Positions 33,828 to 39,135 of a DNA stretch of 39,135 bases are shown one piece after another; the stretch's first letter is position 1, and each line of letters opens with the position of its first letter. The DNA comes from Bordetella parapertussis (GTDB taxonomy: Bacteria > Pseudomonadota > Gammaproteobacteria > Burkholderiales > Burkholderiaceae_E). The notes beneath the pieces are model-generated. The model was not told where the DNA came from. It ran no database searches and worked only from the letters and a program-made list of their open reading frames with translations. Location: the NCBI GenBank assembly GCA_945883285.1, contig CAMCXH010000008.1, forward strand, positions 1-39,135, in the 5' to 3' direction. The translations under genes were made by a program, and so were the position numbers.

Positions 33828-34585
33828 TGCAGGCGCACCGCGACGCCCTGGTCGGCCATGAACTGTTTGGCCTGCCCGACGGTGAACTCGCCGAAATGAA
33901 AGATGCTGGCCGCCAGCACTGCATCGGCGCGGCCCTGCGCGACGCCATCGGCCAGATGCTGCAAAGTGCCGACGCCGCCCGAGGCGATCACCGGAATGCC
34001 CACCGCGTCGGCCACCGCACGGGTGAGCGGCAGATCGAAACCCTGACGTGTGCCGTCGCGATCCATGCTGGTCAGCAAAATTTCACCGGCACCAAGCCGC
34101 TCGACCTCGATCGCCCATTCGAGCGCGTCGCGGCCGGTGTCGTTGCGCCCGCCATGGGTGAAGACATTCCAGCGCCCGGGCGACACCTGCTTGGCGTCGA
34201 TGGCGCAGACGATGCACTGGGCGCCAAAGTAGGAGGACGCTTGCGCGATCAGCGCCGGGTTCTGCAGGCCGGCGGTGTTGATCGAAATCTTGTCGGCGCC
34301 GGCATTGAGAAGTCGACGGACATCCTCGACGCTGCGCACGCCTCCACCGACGGTCAGCGGAATGAAGACCTGCGCGGCGACCGCTTCGATGATGTGCAGG
34401 ATGATGTCGCGCTGGTCGCTTGAGGCGGTGATGTCGAGAAAGGTGAGTTCGTCGGCGCCTTCGCCGTCATAGCGGCGGGCGATCTCGACCGGATCACCGG
34501 CATCGCGCAGACCGACGAAGTTGACGCCCTTGACCACCCGCCCGGCCGTGACATCGAGGCACGGGATGATGCGCCGGGTCAGCAT
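33824..34585 (-). CDS. hisF: Imidazole glycerol phosphate synthase, cyclase subunit
   Basis: A 253-residue (beta/alpha)8 barrel. With HisH it makes imidazole glycerol phosphate and AICAR from PRFAR and ammonia. [20 protein letters not shown] carries the first catalytic Asp, LTVGGGVRS the phosphate site, and [13 protein letters not shown] the second catalytic Asp. The ATG at 34585 shares its first base with the hisA stop (TGATG), coupling translation. The open frame runs further upstream but that extension is arginine-rich and overlaps hisA. Confidence 0.96.
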   Translation of the reverse strand: MLTRRIIPCLDVTAGRVVKGVNFVGLRDAGDPVEIARRYDGEGADELTFLDITASSDQRDIILHIIEAVAAQVFIPLTVGGGVRSVEDVRRLLNAGADKISINTAGLQNPALIAQASSYFGAQCIVCAIDAKQVSPGRWNVFTHGGRNDTGRDALEWAIEVERLGAGEILLTSMDRDGTRQGFDLPLTRAVADAVGIPVIASGGVGTLQHLADGVAQGRADAVLAASIFHFGEFTVGQAKQFMADQGVAVRLQ

Positions 34586-35331
34586 CAGGTCGAGCCGCCG
34601 AGTTCGTCGGCACGGGCCTGCGCTGCGCTGAAGTCGAGCGTGCCGTCGTAGATGGCGCGCCCGACGATGGCGGCCTCGATGCCTTCGCCTTCGACGTCGC
34701 AAAGGCGATCGATGTCTTCCAGGGCGGACACGCCGCCGGAAGCGATCACCGGGACGGTGAGGCCGCGGGCCAGGCGCACGGTGGCTTCGATGTTGACGCC
34801 GCCGAGCATGCCGTCGCGGCCGATGTCGGTGTAGATGATGGCCTCGACGCCATAGCCCTCGAACTTGCGGCCAAGGTCGAGCACATCGTGGCCGGTGAGC
34901 TTGCTCCAGCCGTCGGTGGCCACCTTGCCGTCGCGGGCATCAAGGCCGACGATGATCTGCCCCGGAAACGCACCGCAAGCATCGTGCAGCAGGCCGGGGT
35001 TCTTGACCGCAGCGGTACCGATGATGACGTAAGCGATCCCGGCATCGAGGTAACGCTCGATGGTATCGAGATCGCGGATGCCACCGCCGATCTGGATCGG
35101 CACCTCGGAACCGATCTCATTGAGGATGGCCTTGATCGCCGCCTCATTGCGCGGCTTGCCGGCGAAGGCGCCGTTCAGATCGACCAGATGGAGTCGTCTC
35201 GCACCGAGATCGACCCATTTGCGGGCCATGGCGGCGGGGTCTTCGGAGAAGACGGTTGCATCGTTCATGTCGCCCTGACGAAGGCGAACGCAACGGCCAT
35301 CCTTGAGATCGATGGCAGGAATCAGCAGCAT
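34585..35331 (-). CDS. hisA: ProFAR isomerase
   Basis: A 248-residue (beta/alpha)8 barrel enzyme, 1-(5-phosphoribosyl)-5-[(5-phosphoribosylamino)methylideneamino]imidazole-4-carboxamide isomerase, that performs the Amadori rearrangement before His[17 protein letters not shown] has the catalytic Asp8, [13 protein letters not shown] the phosphate site, and [14 protein letters not shown] the second catalytic Asp. It overlaps hisF by one base. The gap to hisH (87 bp) is larger than others in the operon. Confidence 0.96.
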   Translation of the reverse strand: MLLIPAIDLKDGRCVRLRQGDMNDATVFSEDPAAMARKWVDLGARRLHLVDLNGAFAGKPRNEAAIKAILNEIGSEVPIQIGGGIRDLDTIERYLDAGIAYVIIGTAAVKNPGLLHDACGAFPGQIIVGLDARDGKVATDGWSKLTGHDVLDLGRKFEGYGVEAIIYTDIGRDGMLGGVNIEATVRLARGLTVPVIASGGVSALEDIDRLCDVEGEGIEAAIVGRAIYDGTLDFSAAQARADELGGST

Positions 35332-35418
35332 GGGGCAGGCATTGGACGCAGGCGGGATCGAGGGGCGACGCCGGACGCGTCGGACAGGGGTGAATGGGGT
35401 GAATGGGGCGAGCGCCGG
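35332..35418. other. hisH-hisA spacer with small repeats
   Basis: The 87-bp spacer has a tandem GGGGTGAAT repeat (35387-35404, followed by GGGG) and a perfect short inverted repeat CGACGC-N5-GCGTCG (35366-35382). No U-tract follows and no promoter is evident. It stands out only because the neighbouring his genes overlap. Confidence 0.4.
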
Positions 35419-36057
35419 TCAGGGCTGCCAGGCAACGAAGTTGGCATAGAGTCGCAACCCGTTGGCGGCGCTTTTCTCAGGATGGAATTGGGTAGCGAAA
35501 ATATTATCCCTCGCCACCGCGCAGGTAAAGCGCAGACCGTGCTCGGTGCTGCCGACGCTCAGGGCAGCATCGGCCGGCTGCGCGTAGTAGCTGTGTACAA
35601 AATAGAAGTAGGACTCGTCCTCGATGCCATCCCACAGCGGATGAGCACGGTCGTGGCGAACGCGATTCCAGCCCATGTGCGGCACCTTCAGCCGACTGCC
35701 GTCGGGGGCGGTCATGGCGCTGGCCGGAAAGCGGACCACCTCGCCGGGCAGCCAGCCCAGACCCGGGGTATCGCCCTCGTCACTGCGGTCAAACAGCATC
35801 TGCTCGCCGACGCAAACACCGAAAAGCGGCTTGCTGCTGGCCGCCTCAATGAGCGCCGGGCGCAGGCCGGATTCATCGAGATGGCGCATGCAGTCGGGCA
35901 TCGCGCCCTGGCCGGGCAGCACGACGCGATCGGCGCTGCGCAGCTCGGCGGGATCGGACGAAATGATGACTTTCGCATCGGGGGCGACATGCTCGAGCGC
36001 CCGGGCAACCGATCGAAGATTGCCCATTCCGTAGTCGACCACCACGATCGTCGTCAT
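35419..36057 (-). CDS. hisH: Imidazole glycerol phosphate synthase, glutaminase subunit
   Basis: A 212-residue class I glutamine amidotransferase that releases ammonia from glutamine for HisF. The nucleophile is Cys82 in GVCVGEQ, and the His192/Glu194 pair lies in [19 protein letters not shown] at the N-terminus and LPGQGAM (oxyanion strand) are typical. It lies 15 bp after hisB and precedes hisA, the common hisBHAF order. Confidence 0.96.
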   Translation of the reverse strand: MTTIVVVDYGMGNLRSVARALEHVAPDAKVIISSDPAELRSADRVVLPGQGAMPDCMRHLDESGLRPALIEAASSKPLFGVCVGEQMLFDRSDEGDTPGLGWLPGEVVRFPASAMTAPDGSRLKVPHMGWNRVRHDRAHPLWDGIEDESYFYFVHSYYAQPADAALSVGSTEHGLRFTCAVARDNIFATQFHPEKSAANGLRLYANFVAWQP

Positions 36058-36072
36058 TGGTGCCTGCGTCGC

Positions 36073-36666
36073 TCAGCCCTGCAGCGTGCCCTTGGTGGAC
36101 GGAATCTGGCCGGGCGCACGCGGATCGACTTCGAGTGCCATGCGCAAGGCGCGCGCAAAAGCCTTGAAGATGGTCTCGCACTGGTGATGCGCGTTGTCGC
36201 CACGAAGATTGTCGACATGGACGGTCATCTGCGCGTGGTTGACAAAGCCCTGGAAGAACTCGTGCGCGAGGTCGACATCGAAGCCGCCGATCATGGCGCG
36301 CTTGAAATCGACATTCCAGACCAGCCCCGGGCGACCCGAAAAATCGACCACCACCCGCGACAGCGCCTCATCGAGCGGCACATAGGCATGGCCATATCGG
36401 CGGATGCCCTGCTTGTTGCCGACCGCCTGGGCCATCGCCTGACCGAGGGTGATACCGATGTCCTCGACGGTGTGATGGCCGTCGATGTGCAGATCGCCAT
36501 CAGCGTGCACATCGAGGTCGATGAGGCCGTGACGGGCGATCTGGTCGAGCATGTGATCGAGGAAGGGCACGCCGGTGGCCAGTTGCTGGCGGCCGGTGCC
36601 ATCGAGATCGATGCGCACCCGGATCCTGGTTTCGGCGGTATCGCGGCGGACTTCGGCGGATCGCAT
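36073..36666 (-). CDS. hisB: Imidazoleglycerol-phosphate dehydratase
   Basis: A 197-residue manganese enzyme that dehydrates imidazole glycerol phosphate to imidazole acetol phosphate. The two metal motifs are HHTVEDIG and DNAHHQCE, with [13 protein letters not shown] and the central [10 protein letters not shown]. The length fits the monofunctional dehydratase, not the enterobacterial fusion with histidinol phosphatase. The ATG at 36666 ([13 protein letters not shown]) is preferred; an upstream ATG at 36759 would overlap the hisC end and add a Ser/Pro-rich leader. Confidence 0.95.
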   Translation of the reverse strand: MRSAEVRRDTAETRIRVRIDLDGTGRQQLATGVPFLDHMLDQIARHGLIDLDVHADGDLHIDGHHTVEDIGITLGQAMAQAVGNKQGIRRYGHAYVPLDEALSRVVVDFSGRPGLVWNVDFKRAMIGGFDVDLAHEFFQGFVNHAQMTVHVDNLRGDNAHHQCETIFKAFARALRMALEVDPRAPGQIPSTKGTLQG

Positions 36667-36748
36667 GTCGTGGGCTGAAAAGGGCGGGCGTGAGCGAAAG
36701 GAAGAAGGCGTTGGCGTGGAGAAGGCGGTGGCGCAGCTGGCGCCTGGT

Positions 36749-37831
36749 TCAGCCGGCAAGCGCCAGGGAAGACCTCAGTGCCGCAAGCAGCGTGGCGTTC
36801 TCGTCGGGCGAGCCCACCGTCAAACGCAGGCAATTGACCAACAACGGATGCATTCTACCGACATCCTTGATCAGCACGCCCTGCGTGCGCATGGCGGCAG
36901 CGGTCGCCGGACCGTCGGCCACCCGCACCAGCACGAAGTTGGCCGCCGAATCGAAGGCCACCACACCCGGCATGGCGCGCAGCGCGATCAGCAGATGGCC
37001 GCGGTCGGTGCGCACACGCGCCGCCTGCTCGAGCAGCACATCGAGGTGCTCCAGCGCGAATTCGGCGGCCGCCTCGTCGAGCGAACTGATGTTGTAGGGC
37101 GGGCGCACCTTATCGAACTCGTCGATCCAGTGGGGTGCTGCTGCCATGTAACCGATGCGCACACCGGCCAGCCCGAGCTTGCTGGCCGTGCGCATCACCA
37201 CCAGATTGTCGTGGCGTGCGAGCTCGGGCATCCAGCTGTCGGGAGCAAAGGGCTGATAGGCCTCGTCGAGCACCACCAGGCCGGGGGCGGCCGCGATGAT
37301 CTGCTCGATGCCACCGCGGTCGAAAGCGTTGCCGGTGGGATTGTTGGGATAGGCGATCCAGACGATTGCCGGCTGATGCTCGGCGATGGCAGCCAGCATC
37401 GCCGGCAGATCGAGCGAGAAGTCGCAGGCCAGCGGCACCGGCACGAAGCGGCTGCCGGCCAGGCGGGTCGAGACGTCATACATCACGAAGGTGGGCACCG
37501 GCGCGACAATCGTCGCGCCAGGGCGGGCGGTGGCCACCGACAGGATGGTGATGAGTTCGTCAGAGCCGTTGCCAAGCAGCAGCCCGGCATCGGCCGGCAC
37601 GCCGAACTTGTCGCGGATCAGTGCCTTCAGGCGGGCGTAGGACGGCGCCGGATAGCGGTTGATGGCAATCGCCCCCAGCCGCTCGCCGAGCGCTCGCTGC
37701 AGCTCGGGCGGCAGGCGATAGGGGTTTTCCATGGCGTCGAGCTTGAGCAGCCCCGAGGCAGCGGGCACGTGATAGCTCGACATCGCGAGCACCTCGGGCC
37801 GCACAAGGCCAGCCGGCTTGCGAAGGCTCAT
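36749..37831 (-). CDS. hisC: Histidinol-phosphate aminotransferase
   Basis: A 360-residue PLP aminotransferase of fold type I that converts imidazole acetol phosphate to histidinol phosphate. [11 protein letters not shown] at the N-terminus, [21 protein letters not shown] and the PLP lysine in [15 protein letters not shown] (near 219) are present. The C-terminus has the [10 protein letters not shown] motif that binds substrate phosphate. Its ATG overlaps the hisD stop by four bases. An 82-bp gap follows before hisB. Confidence 0.96.
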   Translation of the reverse strand: MSLRKPAGLVRPEVLAMSSYHVPAASGLLKLDAMENPYRLPPELQRALGERLGAIAINRYPAPSYARLKALIRDKFGVPADAGLLLGNGSDELITILSVATARPGATIVAPVPTFVMYDVSTRLAGSRFVPVPLACDFSLDLPAMLAAIAEHQPAIVWIAYPNNPTGNAFDRGGIEQIIAAAPGLVVLDEAYQPFAPDSWMPELARHDNLVVMRTASKLGLAGVRIGYMAAAPHWIDEFDKVRPPYNISSLDEAAAEFALEHLDVLLEQAARVRTDRGHLLIALRAMPGVVAFDSAANFVLVRVADGPATAAAMRTQGVLIKDVGRMHPLLVNCLRLTVGSPDENATLLAALRSSLALAG

Positions 37832-39135
37832 GACCGAACCCCCGGCAGTCGCATCTCGGCGCTGCGGGCATGCGCCTGCAGCCCCTCGCCATAGGCCAGC
37901 TCAGCCGCAATCGGGCCAAGCACCGCCGCGCCGGCAGCCGAGACCTCGATCAGGCTCGAGCGCTTCTGAAAGTCGTAGACACCCAGTGGCGACGAAAAGC
38001 GTGCGGTGCGCATGGTCGGCAGAACATGGTTGGGGCCGGCGCAATAGTCGCCAAGCGACTCGGACGAATAGGGACCGAGAAACATTGCACCGGCATGGCG
38101 GATGCGATCGGCCCACTGCCCGGGGTCGCGGGTGGAGATCTCGAGATGTTCGGGCGCGATGCGATCGGTGATCTCGCAGGCCTGCTCGAGGCTGGCCACC
38201 TTGATCAGCGCGCCGCGATCGGCGAGCGACGCGGCAATCACGTCACGGCGCGGCATGGTGGGCAGCAGGCGCTCGATCGCCGACTGCACCGCATCGAGAA
38301 ATGCAGCGTCGGGGCACAGCAGGATCGACTGGGCGAGCTCGTCGTGTTCGGCCTGCGAAAAAAGGTCCATCGCGATCCAGTCGGGATCGGTGTGGCCGTC
38401 GCAGATGATGAGAATTTCACTTGGCCCGGCGATCATGTCGATGCCGACCGTCCCGAAAACCCGGCGCTTGGCTTCGGCCACATAGGCATTGCCCGGCCCG
38501 ACAATCTTGTCGACCGCCGGAATGGTCGCGGTGCCCCAGGCGAGTGCGGCAATTGCCTGCGCGCCGCCGATGGTAAAGACCCGGTCGACGCCGGCAATCG
38601 CGGCAGCGGCCAGCACCATCTGGTTGCGAACGCCGTCGGGTGTCGGGCAGACCATGATCAGCTCGGGCACACCGGCCACCTTGGCCGGCAGGGCATTCAT
38701 CAGCACCGACGAGGGATAGGCGGCCTTGCCACCGGGCACATAGAGGCCGACCCGGTCGATCGGGCCGATTTTCTGGCCAAGGCGCGTACCGTCGGCCTCG
38801 ACATAGGACCAGGACTCAGCGCGCTGATGCTCGTGATAGGACCGTACCCGGGCGGCGGCCGATTCGAGCGCCGCACGCGAAGACCCCGGCAGGGCGGTGA
38901 GTGCTGCATCGAGCTCGGACCGGGGCAGCTCGAGCGCGGCAGCATCAGACAGGGTCAGGCGATCGAAGCGGCTGGTGAAATCAAGCACCGCTGCGTCGCC
39001 GCGCACCCGGACGTCGCGAATGATTTGGGCCACCACCTGCTCGATGGCGGCATCCTGCGAGGCCTCCCAGGCCAGCAGCGCGACCAGCCGCGCATCGAAA
39101 TCGGGCTGCGCGGTGTCGAGCCGGCTGATGATCGG
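37828..39135 (-). CDS. hisD: Histidinol dehydrogenase, N-terminus cut by window edge
   Basis: The last two steps of histidine synthesis, histidinol to histidine, with NAD and zinc. The frame is open to the right edge, so the first few residues are missing. The visible start reads [21 protein letters not shown]. Zinc and catalytic residues are seen in [12 protein letters not shown] (Gln, His), [10 protein letters not shown] (Glu-His base pair), [12 protein letters not shown] (Asp) and the terminal [12 protein letters not shown] (His). A GTG at 39036 is internal, not the start. hisC overlaps its stop by four bases. hisG would be expected upstream, outside the window. Confidence 0.96.
   Translation of the reverse strand, partial: PIISRLDTAQPDFDARLVALLAWEASQDAAIEQVVAQIIRDVRVRGDAAVLDFTSRFDRLTLSDAAALELPRSELDAALTALPGSSRAALESAAARVRSYHEHQRAESWSYVEADGTRLGQKIGPIDRVGLYVPGGKAAYPSSVLMNALPAKVAGVPELIMVCPTPDGVRNQMVLAAAAIAGVDRVFTIGGAQAIAALAWGTATIPAVDKIVGPGNAYVAEAKRRVFGTVGIDMIAGPSEILIICDGHTDPDWIAMDLFSQAEHDELAQSILLCPDAAFLDAVQSAIERLLPTMPRRDVIAASLADRGALIKVASLEQACEITDRIAPEHLEISTRDPGQWADRIRHAGAMFLGPYSSESLGDYCAGPNHVLPTMRTARFSSPLGVYDFQKRSSLIEVSAAGAAVLGPIAAELAYGEGLQAHARSAEMRLPGVRS

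Noticed and set aside
34888-36678. 596-codon plus-strand frame across hisA, hisH and hisB
   Set aside because: It crosses three well-defined his genes and two gene gaps and has no coherent domain; it is a composition effect.

Overview
This is a high-G+C, gene-dense stretch of chromosome. Gene content and order point to a betaproteobacterium of the order Burkholderiales. The clearest sign is a his(DCBHAFIE)-HIT-tatABC block lying near an S1C protease, a Nif3-like gene, mscL, petABC and sspAB, an arrangement I know from that order. Further support comes from hemA-prfA-prmC-grxD-ubiX, the large DUF3683 FAD/iron-sulphur protein, and a cytochrome b with a PVWY Qo motif. The taxonomic call is inference; there is no rRNA in the window.

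Layout. 1-7438, minus strand: an unrecognised protein cut by the left edge, a metallophosphoesterase, a short-chain dehydrogenase, a 1340-residue D-lactate-dehydrogenase-like flavo-iron-sulphur protein, and a YqaA membrane protein. 7477-16285, plus strand: ilvA, hemA, prfA, prmC, grxD, ubiX, a CYTH/CHAD protein, a universal stress protein and a four-helix membrane protein. 16287-17529: a PilZ (YcgR-like) gene, a DUF3135 gene and tRNA-Thr(TGT). 17623-21915, minus strand: sspB, sspA and petCBA (bc1 complex). 22141-24605: mscL, a Nif3-like gene and a DegS/DegQ-type protease. 24569-31017: an accessory block with a broken hutG, hutD, a fused indolepyruvate ferredoxin oxidoreductase, a cytochrome c and a second SDR. 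31097-39135, minus strand: tatC, tatB, tatA, a HIT protein and the histidine biosynthesis operon, with hisD cut by the right edge.

How the genes work together. PrmC methylates the GGQ glutamine of the release factor encoded just before it. HemA makes the first committed intermediate for haem, which the nearby cytochromes b, c1 and c need. The Rieske protein carries a twin-arginine signal, and the Tat translocase that would export it lies about 10 kb away. SspA and SspB form the usual two-gene unit. The his genes form a tightly coupled operon that runs into the HIT and tat genes.

Most of the window is housekeeping, and I do not see a clear new defence or mobile system. The points most worth a second look are: the accessory block with its decayed hutG and a hutD translationally coupled to an indolepyruvate oxidoreductase; an FNR-like box in the divergent region feeding that block; two stacked hairpins forming a terminator inside the tat cluster; start codons of two divergent genes that overlap by two bases; and a recurring TAnAnTCGGTC-like start-proximal promoter element that suggests leaderless transcripts.
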